Shown: positions 8,745-16,709 of the stretch, one piece after another
Layout: every line of letters starts with the position of its first letter
Numbering within the stretch: position 1 is the stretch's first letter
NCBI GenBank assembly: GCA_020849615.1
Contig: JADLFW010000004.1
Coordinates: 124,001 to 188,000, forward strand
Direction of reading: 5' to 3'
Length of the DNA: 64,000 nucleotides
Origin: Phycisphaerales bacterium
GTDB taxonomy: Bacteria; Planctomycetota; Phycisphaerae; Phycisphaerales; UBA1924
Notes under the pieces: model-generated
What the model saw: only the letters and a program-made list of their open reading frames with translations
Databases searched by the model: none
Told to the model about the DNA's origin: nothing
Translations under genes and position numbers: made by a program

Positions 8745-9842
8745 TCAAGCGGCCCGCGCGTCGTCGCATGGCGTCGCCACCGCTCCCAGCCAGGGCGCCA
8801 ACACGCGCTCGCTGCTGCTCCCCCACCGCTCCCTCGCATCCAGCATCGGGCCCGGTGACAACGTGCCGATCACCACAGCATCGGCTGCTTCGGGATCGCC
8901 GACCTCGCGCACGCCAAGTTCCGCGAGCACGGCCCGGACGATGTTGACGTTCTTGCCGTCTTCCACGATGGCAGCGCTTCGAAATGGCCCGGCCCGCCAG
9001 GCGACCTGCAACGCAGCCCGCGCGTGGGCCAGCCCGGTAAAGCGGTCCCAGATCTCGCGGGGCATCGGCATCCGCGGCTGGGCCCGCATCGTCCTGCGCA
9101 GCTCGACAAGACCCTCGCCGAAGCCGGCGATGGCGCGTTCCTTCTCCGCTATGGCCCGGTAACGCCGACGCAGGCGCCGCAGTTCAGCGCGGCCAGCGCA
9201 TGGCGGGGCCCATCGCCGCATGACCCAGCCGTTGTTGCGGATCAGCCGCGCGAGGATGAGGTTCATATCCCGGTTGCGGTCGTCCTTCTGGTGATCGATG
9301 CGCCATTCACGGTCGAACTCGATCCGGTGGCCGGCCATCAGCAGCTTCGCGGCCAGATCGTACTCCTCGGCGTAGTACCCGAACGCGGCGTCGTAGCCGC
9401 CCGTCTCCAGGAACGCGCCGCGCCTGATCGCCACACCGCAGCCGATGAACACCTCCGGCAGCCCGCCCGCTTCTCGGCAGCCCTTCCGCGGCAGGTGGAT
9501 GTCGGCCATCACCGCCGCAACACGCGGCTCACGAGCCCGCAGCCCCGCGATGAAGCCGACATCCAGCGGGCACGAATCATCATCGAGCATGATGACCCAC
9601 TCGCCCGCCGCATCACTCTCGCGCACACCCACATTCCGGGCCGCAGCGCCAAGGTTGTCGCGCAACCTGATCACCCGCACCGCCAGCCCGTTGGTCAGGG
9701 TTGCGGGCACAGCGGGCGGAGCATCCGAGGCGTTGTCGATGACAATGACCTCGGCTTCGTGCGGGGCCAGCCGGGCCAGCCCTCCGAGCGTCTGGGCCAG
9801 CCGCTCCGGTCGGTCGCGGGTTGGGATGATGTAGGAGATCAT
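8745..9842 (-). CDS. Family 2 glycosyltransferase
   Basis: 365 residues beginning MISYIIPTRDRPERL, the GT-A nucleotide-sugar fold. The first Asp motif is VIVIDNASD and the metal-binding DxD-like site is MLDDDSCPL near residue 88. The acceptor-side half contains GGYDAAFGYYAEEYDLAAKL. The last 100 or so residues, after the catalytic domain, are Arg-rich and then resemble a small Rossmann-like segment (VEDGKNVNIVRAVLAELGV) that may form an extra domain. Sugar and acceptor cannot be read from sequence. It lies downstream of the HldE-like gene on the same strand, so the two may both serve surface polysaccharide or LPS-core synthesis. Confidence 0.8.
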   Translation of the reverse strand: MISYIIPTRDRPERLAQTLGGLARLAPHEAEVIVIDNASDAPPAVPATLTNGLAVRVIRLRDNLGAAARNVGVRESDAAGEWVIMLDDDSCPLDVGFIAGLRAREPRVAAVMADIHLPRKGCREAGGLPEVFIGCGVAIRRGAFLETGGYDAAFGYYAEEYDLAAKLLMAGHRIEFDREWRIDHQKDDRNRDMNLILARLIRNNGWVMRRWAPPCAGRAELRRLRRRYRAIAEKERAIAGFGEGLVELRRTMRAQPRMPMPREIWDRFTGLAHARAALQVAWRAGPFRSAAIVEDGKNVNIVRAVLAELGVREVGDPEAADAVVIGTLSPGPMLDARERWGSSSERVLAPWLGAVATPCDDARAA

Positions 9843-9850
9843 GAAGAGGA

Positions 9851-9977
9851 TTCACGACGGAGACACGGAGGACACAGAGAAGAACGGGACAGGGGACAGA
9901 CGTTCCACGCGTTGAAGTGCACCACAGCCAGGCCCTTCTTTGTGCTCTCTGAGGCCCTGCGGTAAGACGCCTTTTCT
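9851..9977. repeat. Extragenic purine-rich repeat-like sequence
   Basis: The spacer between two minus-strand genes holds ACGGAGACACGGAGGACACA, then GGGACAGGGGACAGA, and later CTTTGTGCTCTCTGAGG. These are imperfect, self-similar purine-rich blocks. A related purine-rich block on the minus strand lies at 56541-56585. No gene is supported here. Confidence 0.5.
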
Positions 9978-11624
9978 TCAGGATGCCCGCAGCATCGACC
10001 GCGCGCCCCGCGCCTCGATGACCTCCGCGCCCGCGTAGGCCAGCTGCGCGGTGTGCACGCGTGTGATCATCTGCCGCAGTTCGGGGGCGCTGATGGGGAT
10101 GTTGCCCAGCCGCTGAACCTCCAGCCCGGCCGCGCAGGCGCCCAGGAAGCCCGCGGCCAGCAGCGAGCCGCCCGCGGCGAGGGCCAGCGTCGCGGTGGTG
10201 AGCATCGCATCCCCGCAGCCCAGGGGGTCGAGCGCGATCGGGCACATGGCCGGGACGTGCTCACCCCGCAGCCGCGTGCGCCAGGTGTTGTCGTGGTCCT
10301 CACCATCAAGGCGGTCGAAGGCGATGAGACCATCCGCGCCCATGGTGATGATCGCCGCGCGGGCCCGGGTCTCCTCCAGCAGGTTCCAGGTCACCAGCGG
10401 CAGCCCCTCGCCGAAGTTGCGGTAGGCCTCGCGGAGCTCGGCCTCACTGGGGCAGATCAGGTCCATCCCGACCATCGAGCGGAGGCTCGACCGCTTGCCG
10501 CTGACATCGCCACTGAGCACCTGCGTGTGGGGTCGGATGGCCGCGCACAGCCTGCCCATCACCGCGGGCGTGAGCAGCCCCAGCCCGAAGTCGGAGATGA
10601 TGGCGGCGCAACTGCCCTGACCGTCGCCCTTGACGGCCCGCCGGGCCAGTTCCAGGAACTCATCCTGTTGAGTGGCGTCGAGGATCAGCGGCTCGAGGAC
10701 ATCGAGCTTCATGACCTTCTGCGCGCCCACGAGGAAGCGCTGCTTCTCCGGTATCGCGCCGCCCACGGTGATGGCCCGGACCTCCACACCCTCGGCCCGG
10801 AGCCGCCGCACGGCCTGCCGGGCATCATCATCATCGGGCAGCGCGGTGACGAGCACGGGGCGGGCGCCCAGGGCCGCCGCGTGGCGGGCGATGATGGCCG
10901 CGCCACCGTCGTAATGACGGCGCTCCAGCGGTCGCAGCGTCATGACCGGGCTTTCGGTGGCGACCTCCGGGCGGTCGCACATGATGTAGGTGTCCTGGAT
11001 GGTCTCGCCAATGACGACGATCCGCCGCCCGCGCATGCGCGAGATCACGCCGAAGAGAGCGGCGCCCTGGAGCTCCTCGGCGCGGGTGAGCTGGTCGATG
11101 CGGGCGTGGTAGGGATCGACGCTGCGCTCCATGGCGGCGATGAGCGCGGTGGAGCTGAAGACGACATCGCCGGAACTGAAGACCACGCGGCCCCCCGCGC
11201 GCTCAACGGCATCACGCTCGGCGCGGAATCGGGGGTCGCTGTTGAACTCGTACTCGCGGCCCTTGACGTAGACATCGGGCTGCACTTCGGAGAGCAGCTC
11301 GGCCGCGGTGGGGCGCTGCTCGATGTACACCCAGTCGACGAAGTCGAGGGCGGAGAGGTTCTCGGCCCGGAGCTCCTCGGGGATGAGCGGACGCCCCGTG
11401 CCCTTCTTCATCTCCAGATCGCCTGTGATCGTGACCAGGAGGATGTCGCCGAAGCTCTTGGCCTGGCGGAGGTGCCGGATGTGACCGGGATGGACGATGT
11501 CGAAGCACCCGTGGCACTGCACCACTCGGCGTCCCCGGGCCCGCGCGGCTTCCCGCGCCGCGATCAGCTGCGCGTGACTCATCACCTTGTCCGTGCCGTC
11601 GCGTGATTCGGGATCGGGGTTCAT
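9978..11624 (-). CDS. HldE-like heptose-phosphate kinase/nucleotidyltransferase, domains in reverse order
   Basis: 548 residues. Residues about 35-165 form a nucleotidyltransferase with the CFDIVHPGH signature and VYVKGREYE. Residues about 195-535 form a PfkB-type sugar kinase, with IVVIGETIQDTYIM, ATESPV (SPEAPV-like), a C-terminal GCGDAM in place of GAGD, and ITMGADGLIAF. Both activities occur in HldE/RfaE, which makes ADP-heptose for LPS core, but E. coli HldE has the kinase first. Here the order is swapped and the protein is about 70 residues longer. GATAAC (11633-11638, minus strand) lies 8 nt before the ATG. Substrate by analogy is D-glycero-D-manno-heptose phosphate; another sugar cannot be excluded. 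Confidence 0.75.
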   Translation of the reverse strand: MNPDPESRDGTDKVMSHAQLIAAREAARARGRRVVQCHGCFDIVHPGHIRHLRQAKSFGDILLVTITGDLEMKKGTGRPLIPEELRAENLSALDFVDWVYIEQRPTAAELLSEVQPDVYVKGREYEFNSDPRFRAERDAVERAGGRVVFSSGDVVFSSTALIAAMERSVDPYHARIDQLTRAEELQGAALFGVISRMRGRRIVVIGETIQDTYIMCDRPEVATESPVMTLRPLERRHYDGGAAIIARHAAALGARPVLVTALPDDDDARQAVRRLRAEGVEVRAITVGGAIPEKQRFLVGAQKVMKLDVLEPLILDATQQDEFLELARRAVKGDGQGSCAAIISDFGLGLLTPAVMGRLCAAIRPHTQVLSGDVSGKRSSLRSMVGMDLICPSEAELREAYRNFGEGLPLVTWNLLEETRARAAIITMGADGLIAFDRLDGEDHDNTWRTRLRGEHVPAMCPIALDPLGCGDAMLTTATLALAAGGSLLAAGFLGACAAGLEVQRLGNIPISAPELRQMITRVHTAQLAYAGAEVIEARGARSMLRAS

Positions 11625-11877
11625 CGCCCCCAGTTATCGGCTCCCCGGCACCCCCATCCCCAGCCGGCCCGGAGCACAATCTTCTCGGGCCCGCACAGCC
11701 TCCGCACGGGCCTCGGCGGTCGGCCCGCCACCCCCCGGGGCGTCCACGGCCCATCCCCGGTCCCGGTGAGGTGCTTTCTCGGAACCATTCACATTCGGTG
11801 AGGGTCGAGCGGGAATCAGCCGACAATCGACTGAACCCGCCGGGACTTTCTCCCGGCCCGGTCCTGCGTGAACACTC

Positions 11878-13293
11878 ATGTCCACCCTGCTCGCCGATGC
11901 CCTGGTGCTGGTCTTCACGGACTGGTTCACCCTGCGCCGCTGGCACGAGTCGGGACAGATGGACCGTGATTGGGCCCTGGGCGATGCGACTGGACGGCAC
12001 TACCGCCGGCTCGTGCTGGTGACCTGCGGCCACGAAGACGACCGGGCATTCGGCGAGGCCCTGAAGCGGCGGGAACTCGTGACCGGCGAGGCGCCGCCGC
12101 CGATCCAGCTGATCATGAACGATGCCCGCACGCCCCTGCAGCGTCATCTCGACACCGCGCCGCGGCGCGTCGCCGAGGCCATCGCCGACGCCCGCACCGT
12201 GGTCGTCCGCACGCACCACATGGCCGCGGGCCGGCTCGCGCTGCGCATCACCGCGTACCTCCGCAAGGAGGGCAAGAGCGTTGGGCTGCTGGCCCGGGGC
12301 AGCTATCTCTGGTCTCGCTTCGCCGCCCACGAGTACGGCACCGCCTCCCGGGAGGCCATCCACGCCGCGGCGGTCGAACGCGAACTCTGCACGGCCGCTG
12401 ATGCGTTCGTGGGAACGACCGGCAAGATGGTCGACGACCTGGCGTGGCGACACAGCCTCGACCCCGGCAAGGGAATGATCGTCCCCAACTACGTCCTGAC
12501 CGACGGGCCGGTCTCCTCCGCCCAGGACCGCGAGCCGGGCCTGCTCGTCTACGCCGGCAAGCTGGTGAAGCGCAAGCGCGTCGAACTGCTCATCCAGGCC
12601 GTGGCCCGGCTCCCCGACCAGGTGCGCAACTCGGTGCGGCTCGACATCATCGGCGACGGGCCGATGCAGCCCGAGCTGGCGCGGCTCGCGACCAACCTCA
12701 CGGCGCCGGTCCGGTTCCTGCCCCGCAAGCCGCACATCGAGCTGCTGGAAGTGCTCCGCCGCTGCCAGCTCTTCCTGCACGCTTCGGAACTCGAAGGCCA
12801 CCCGCGCGCGGTGATCGACGCCATGGCCACCGGCTGCCCGGTGCTGGTCGCCGACACGCCGGGGCTGGGCAGCGTCATCCAGCACGGCGCCACGGGCATC
12901 CGCGTCCCCGCGGACCCCGACGCATTCGCCACCGCCATCTCCGAACTCCTCAACGATGAGGACTGGCGCGAGATGCTCGGGTCCGCCGCCGCCCGCGTCA
13001 CGCGGATGATGTTCGGCCTTGACCAGATCATCCCCCTCGAACTGGCCGCGCAGCAGCTGGCGCTCGAGCGGGGAACCTCCAGGCCCGCCCGCATTCTCGA
13101 TCACTGCGACACCGCCCAGCCCGTCCGCTGGACGCTCCCCCTGCTCGACGAAGCGCCCGCCGACGCGGCCCGCGCGTGGGCCGACGCCCTGCAGCTGTAC
13201 ACGGAGAACATCTCCCCGGTCGCGGAGGCGGAGTTCCGGGCTGCGCTGCACTCGCTGCTCAACGCGCCCCACCGGCGCCACGAAGCCGCCTGA
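11878..13293 (+). CDS. GT4-type glycosyltransferase
   Basis: 471 residues. The C-terminal GT-B half is clear: GLLVYAGKLVKRKRVELLIQ, IIGDGPMQPEL, then ELEGHPRAVIDAMATGCPVL (the E-x7-E type donor-binding region) and a GATGIRVPADP loop. The N-terminal half (residues 1-190) is less typical, with many Arg/His and a HMAAGRLALRITAYLRKEGK stretch. About 75 residues follow the GT domain and are unassigned. It is followed 56 bp later by another glycosyltransferase on the same strand. Probably cytoplasmic and involved in polysaccharide assembly; donor and acceptor unknown. Confidence 0.75.
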   Translation: MSTLLADALVLVFTDWFTLRRWHESGQMDRDWALGDATGRHYRRLVLVTCGHEDDRAFGEALKRRELVTGEAPPPIQLIMNDARTPLQRHLDTAPRRVAEAIADARTVVVRTHHMAAGRLALRITAYLRKEGKSVGLLARGSYLWSRFAAHEYGTASREAIHAAAVERELCTAADAFVGTTGKMVDDLAWRHSLDPGKGMIVPNYVLTDGPVSSAQDREPGLLVYAGKLVKRKRVELLIQAVARLPDQVRNSVRLDIIGDGPMQPELARLATNLTAPVRFLPRKPHIELLEVLRRCQLFLHASELEGHPRAVIDAMATGCPVLVADTPGLGSVIQHGATGIRVPADPDAFATAISELLNDEDWREMLGSAAARVTRMMFGLDQIIPLELAAQQLALERGTSRPARILDHCDTAQPVRWTLPLLDEAPADAARAWADALQLYTENISPVAEAEFRAALHSLLNAPHRRHEAA

Positions 13294-13349
13294 GCCGCCC
13301 GCCCGGCTTGTGCGAAACCGCCGGGCCCGACCGGGCCGATAATCCCCTC

Positions 13350-14912
13350 ATGCCCCCCGCTGCCCCACTCCTGCTCCCACTCCCCACGGGGCTGTGCGTC
13401 AGCGGCATTACCACGCTCACGCTCAACATCGCCCGCGAGATGGCGGGCCGCGGCCGTGAAGTCACGCTGCTCCTCCACCCCGAGCCACTCGGCGCATCCG
13501 CGATAGACCCGGACCTCGATCCTTCGATCACCACCATCGATCTGCATCGCCTGCCGCCCCTGCAGACCGCGAACGGCGACCTCTCCCCGTGGCTGCCCGC
13601 CTACCGGCAGGCGGTCTTGTCCATGCACACCCGGCATGGAGCGCCCGTGGTGGCGTTCCCCAACTCCCTCGGGGATGCCTTCGGTCTTCTTGCCGCCATC
13701 AGCGCTGAGCACCCCGAGGCCCTGCGGATCGTCGGATGGCAGCATAACGACATTCCCTACGACTCCCGCGTGCTGGAGCATTACGAGCCGGTGCTCACTG
13801 CGCTCGTCGGCGTGAGCGAGCACCTCCGGGCTGCGCTCGCGGCCCGGCTGCCGCACCGCGCCGCCGACTGCTGCGCGATCACCGCCGGTGTCGAGGTCCC
13901 GCTTCAACGCCGGGCCCGGACCTATTCCCCCGCGCGCCCGCTCCGGCTCCTCTACACGGGCCGCCTCGATCCGCACCAGAAGCGCATCGGAGCGCTCCCC
14001 ATGCTCTCGGCGGAGCTCGATCGACGTGGAATCCCCCACACGCTCACAATCATCGGTGACGGGCCGGGACGTGATGACCTCGCCCGGCAAATCGCGAGGA
14101 ACGACAGCGGCTCGGTCGTGCTGCTCCCGCCCGCAGCGCCGGCCCGCATCGCCGAGTTGCTGGAACAGGCCGACTACTTCGTGCTTCCTTCGCGGTTCGA
14201 GGGGCTCTCGGTGGCGATGCTCGAAGCCATGGCCCGGGGGTGCATCCCGGTCGTCACTCGCGTGGAGTCGGGCCTGGCGCAGGTGATCACGCCCGGCGCG
14301 AACGGCCTGATCGCGGAAGCCGGGCCCGGCGATGATGAGCCCGCCGCGGCCCGCGCCCTGGCGGAATCGATCTTCCTGTCGCTGCCGCGCCTGAATGAGA
14401 TCTCTGCCGCGGCGCACGCGACGGCCCGCGATCGCTTCTCCCTGGCGCGGTTCGCCGGCGAAATCGAGCGGCTGATCGATCGTGCGGCCGCGGCGCCGAC
14501 CCGCACCTGGCCATCGGACCGTCCCGCCGCGTTCACCGCCCGGCCCGGCGATCCCGCGGGCTCGGGGACGGTGCCTCCCGGAGCTGCGGCGCGGCTCCGC
14601 GAACTGCTGGAGTCGCTGGCGGGCCGGCCCGTGCTCATCCACGGCACCGGGCGGCACACGCTGGAGCTGGCCGGCGTGCTGGCCGAGTACAAGGACCGCA
14701 TCATCGCGTTCGCCGATGATGATCCGGCGGCGATGGGCCGCGTGCTGCTGGAGCGGCGGGTGATCGCGCCGGCCCGCGAGGCCGCTGAGTTCGCCCGGGC
14801 CCACGGCGCTGCCGACGTGATCATCAGCTCGTTTATCCACCAGGATGCGATCTGGGCCCGGCGGGCTGTTTACGAGTCGGCCGGGCTGCGGGTTTGCCGC
14901 CTGTACGGATGA
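13350..14912 (+). CDS. GT4 glycosyltransferase fused to a C-terminal nucleotide-binding-like domain
   Basis: 520 residues from ATG 13350. The first 385 or so residues are a GT-B glycosyltransferase: TGLCVSGITTLTLNIAREMA, LLYTGRLDPHQKRI, TIIGDGPGRDDLAR, and FEGLSVAMLEAMARGCIPVV with the donor-site E-x7-E pattern. After a Pro/Ala-rich linker, residues about 400-520 form a second domain: VLIHGTGRHTLELAGVLAEY, IIAFADDDPAAMG, DVIISSFIHQDAIW. This resembles the Rossmann-like nucleotide- or sugar-binding module found on some sugar methyltransferases and PglD-like enzymes. GATAAT (13338-13343) lies 6 nt before the ATG, without Shine-Dalgarno. Likely works with the preceding glycosyltransferase. Confidence 0.72.
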   Translation: MPPAAPLLLPLPTGLCVSGITTLTLNIAREMAGRGREVTLLLHPEPLGASAIDPDLDPSITTIDLHRLPPLQTANGDLSPWLPAYRQAVLSMHTRHGAPVVAFPNSLGDAFGLLAAISAEHPEALRIVGWQHNDIPYDSRVLEHYEPVLTALVGVSEHLRAALAARLPHRAADCCAITAGVEVPLQRRARTYSPARPLRLLYTGRLDPHQKRIGALPMLSAELDRRGIPHTLTIIGDGPGRDDLARQIARNDSGSVVLLPPAAPARIAELLEQADYFVLPSRFEGLSVAMLEAMARGCIPVVTRVESGLAQVITPGANGLIAEAGPGDDEPAAARALAESIFLSLPRLNEISAAAHATARDRFSLARFAGEIERLIDRAAAAPTRTWPSDRPAAFTARPGDPAGSGTVPPGAAARLRELLESLAGRPVLIHGTGRHTLELAGVLAEYKDRIIAFADDDPAAMGRVLLERRVIAPAREAAEFARAHGAADVIISSFIHQDAIWARRAVYESAGLRVCRLYG

Positions 14913-14942
14913 GCGCGAACAGGAATTCCGTGCAATTCCCTC

Positions 14943-14988
14943 TTGCGGTTGCCCAAGAACACCGGTAGTATAGTTAGTGAATGCTAAC
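14943..14988 (+). promoter_or_regulatory. Sigma-70-like promoter with inverted repeat at the start site
   Basis: TTGCGG (14943-14948), a 17-bp spacer and TAGTAT (14966-14971) make a near-ideal promoter for the gene at 15012. Directly downstream GTTAG-N6-CTAAC (14973-14988) is an inverted repeat over the expected transcription start, as an operator would be. A GGGGGTGG ribosome binding site follows before the ATG. Confidence 0.55.
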
Positions 14989-15011
14989 GATTACAGGATC
15001 GGGGGTGGTTT

Positions 15012-15419
15012 ATGGCGATCGCCTTGAATGCCGGGCCGGTACCTGACTCGCGGCGGGAGATCGGCGTCAGCATCCTGAAATGGCTGGGCCGGGGCTTGGC
15101 CCTGCTGCTGGTGCTCTTCTGGGGCGCGTTCTTCATCGAGCACCTCAACGAGTGGTACAGGCAGCCGCAGGGCTACCCGCCGCCGTGGGTCACCATCGCG
15201 ATGGGGTTCCACCTGGGAATGATCGTCGGCCTGCTGCTCTCGCTGCGCTGGGATCGCCTTGGTGTCCTCATCACCATCATCTCGACGGTCGGGTTCATGG
15301 TCGCCTCGGGGGCCGTGATCCCGCTGATGCTGATCAACCTGGCGCCGGCGGCATGCTTCGCGGCGGCCCGGCTGCTGAACCGGCGAGCGGGAACGGCGCC
15401 GCCGGGCCTGACCGCCTGA
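15012..15419 (+). CDS. Small membrane protein, unknown
   Basis: 135 residues. After about 20 soluble residues there are three or four hydrophobic helices: ILKWLGRGLALLLVLFWGAF, VTIAMGFHLGMIVGLLLSL, VLITIISTVGFMVASGAVIP and LMLINLAPAACFAAARLL. I recognise no family. It has its own promoter with a possible operator, unlike most genes here, so it may be separately regulated. A strong hairpin (15502-15532) lies 80 bp past its stop. Likely an inner-membrane protein. Confidence 0.6.
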   Translation: MAIALNAGPVPDSRREIGVSILKWLGRGLALLLVLFWGAFFIEHLNEWYRQPQGYPPPWVTIAMGFHLGMIVGLLLSLRWDRLGVLITIISTVGFMVASGAVIPLMLINLAPAACFAAARLLNRRAGTAPPGLTA

Positions 15420-15501
15420 GAGCCGCCGGGCGATTGAACCTGACCTGCTGCGCGAAATCGCATCGCGTGTGCGGAGCTGTCCGGGCGGAGAACCCTGCAA
15501 T

Positions 15502-15532
15502 GAACAACCCCCGCTCATCGCGGGGGTTGTTC
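15502..15532. terminator. Bidirectional hairpin terminator
   Basis: A perfect 13-bp stem (GAACAACCCCCGC with GCGGGGGTTGTTC) closes a 5-nt loop between two convergent genes. The arm ends in TTGTTC, giving U-rich 3' ends in both directions. No longer T-run follows. Confidence 0.65.
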
Positions 15533-15598
15533 GCTGTCCTGCGGGCGGGTCTGAAGAACCAGCCCCCCGCCCGTCAACCCGCAGCCGACCAGCCGTGG

Positions 15599-16309
15599 TC
15601 AGCTCGCCTTGCGGCGACGACCGACGGCGAGGAGCCCCCCGAGGCCGGCGATGACCGCCGAACCCGGACCCGGCACCTGCACGAGCTGATCCTGGTTCGA
15701 ACCGCTCCGCAGGCCGAGGATGTCGGGGTCCGAGCCGGTCCGCGGGGCGCCCACCACCGCGAAGAACGTGCTCAGGTACCCCTGCACGGCCGAGGAGACG
15801 GGTGAACCGTCCGTCTTGGTCGCCCGGAAGTTGCCCGACGAGATATTGAGGCTCGACGGGCCGACATTCGGGTTGTAATCGGTCGCGATCTCCCACACGG
15901 CGAGCTGGAACGCCGACGCGTAGTCGTTCGAGGCCGATGACGAAAGCTGCGCCCCCGCGGCGGTCGTGTAGATGTCGAGGAGCGCCGCGGCCCGGCCCGC
16001 GCCCATCGGGCTCGAGCTGGGCAGCGCCTCCAGCGGGACCACATCGTACGTGAGCGTGGTCGACGTCACGTACTGGTAGAGGTCCGTGCAGAAAGTGGTG
16101 TGCTCGCCGCTGAGCCCCGCCGCGACGCCGGTCCCGCCGCTCAGGGTGTGCTTCAGCTGGCCCGCGAACACGTTCATGCCGCTCCCGTTGAACACGACCC
16201 CGTAGTTGCCGCCCCTGGCCGTTCCGGTAAACCTGACGTTGACCACATCAGCGCCGGCAGCGCCGGCCAAGGCCGCGATGGACACCATGCCGATCATCAA
16301 CTTCTTCAT
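15599..16309 (-). CDS. Secreted PEP-CTERM protein with possible thioester domain
   Basis: 236 residues from ATG 16309, with AGGAGCT placed 5 nt upstream. Signal peptide MKKLMIGMVSIAALAGAAGA. The C-terminus, VPGPGSAVIAGLGGLLAVG followed by RRRK, is a PEP-CTERM sorting signal (Pro-rich motif, helix, Arg cluster), read by an exosortase that is not in this window. The protein has a single Cys, Cys74 in TTFCTDLYQY, and a Gln135 in AFQLAVWEI. That pairing is seen in Cys-Gln thioester adhesin domains. Function inferred: surface or exopolymer-associated protein, perhaps able to bond covalently to a partner. Confidence 0.75.
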   Translation of the reverse strand: MKKLMIGMVSIAALAGAAGADVVNVRFTGTARGGNYGVVFNGSGMNVFAGQLKHTLSGGTGVAAGLSGEHTTFCTDLYQYVTSTTLTYDVVPLEALPSSSPMGAGRAAALLDIYTTAAGAQLSSSASNDYASAFQLAVWEIATDYNPNVGPSSLNISSGNFRATKTDGSPVSSAVQGYLSTFFAVVGAPRTGSDPDILGLRSGSNQDQLVQVPGPGSAVIAGLGGLLAVGRRRKAS

Positions 16310-16709
16310 GTTCAGCTCCTTGTTTTGATCCGCGGCGATGCCGGCGTTCCGCCCCATCGCCCGCGAAGGCGGCTGTCCGGGGCCCGAGCACCCCGCTTCC
16401 GCGCGACGCACAAGGAACTTGCATTACCACGCCGCCCGCCGCCACCCTCCGCACCACCGCCGGGCCCGGGACCATCCGCCTGCGCGGGCCCGGCCGCTTG
16501 CACGGGCCGCGGGCGATAACCGCACGGTCCGTGAACCGGCCCGGGATCACACAGCACACAGCACACAGCACACAGCACACAGCACACAGCACACAGCACA
16601 CACGGGGATTCGATATCGCGAAACAAGCCGATCAAGCCCGACCGCGGCCCGTCAACAGCGCCCGATCCCGCCTTCATGTGAGTTGTGTGCTGTCCCGCTG
16701 TGTGCTGTC
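16310..16709. other. 400-bp intergenic region with heptanucleotide array
   Basis: This holds the upstream region of the PEP-CTERM gene (minus strand) and the downstream end of the 16710-17546 gene. The main structure is the ACACAGC array at 16549-16597; a further GTGTGCTGTCC-type pair lies near 16685-16710. No coding region is supported. Confidence 0.5.
16549..16597. repeat. (ACACAGC)7 simple sequence repeat
   Basis: Seven perfect tandem copies of a 7-bp unit, flanked by partial copies on each side. It lies about 240 bp upstream of the PEP-CTERM gene start (16309, minus strand). A 7-mer is not a multiple of three, and arrays of this size slip easily during replication. Confidence 0.9.

Noticed and set aside
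11212..13281. 689-codon minus-strand open frame
   Set aside because: It overlaps the 11878-13293 glycosyltransferase and part of the HldE-like gene, and its translation has no motif.
16549..16597. CRISPR array or direct-repeat array
   Set aside because: The units are 7 bp with no spacers and no cas genes; it is a simple sequence repeat.
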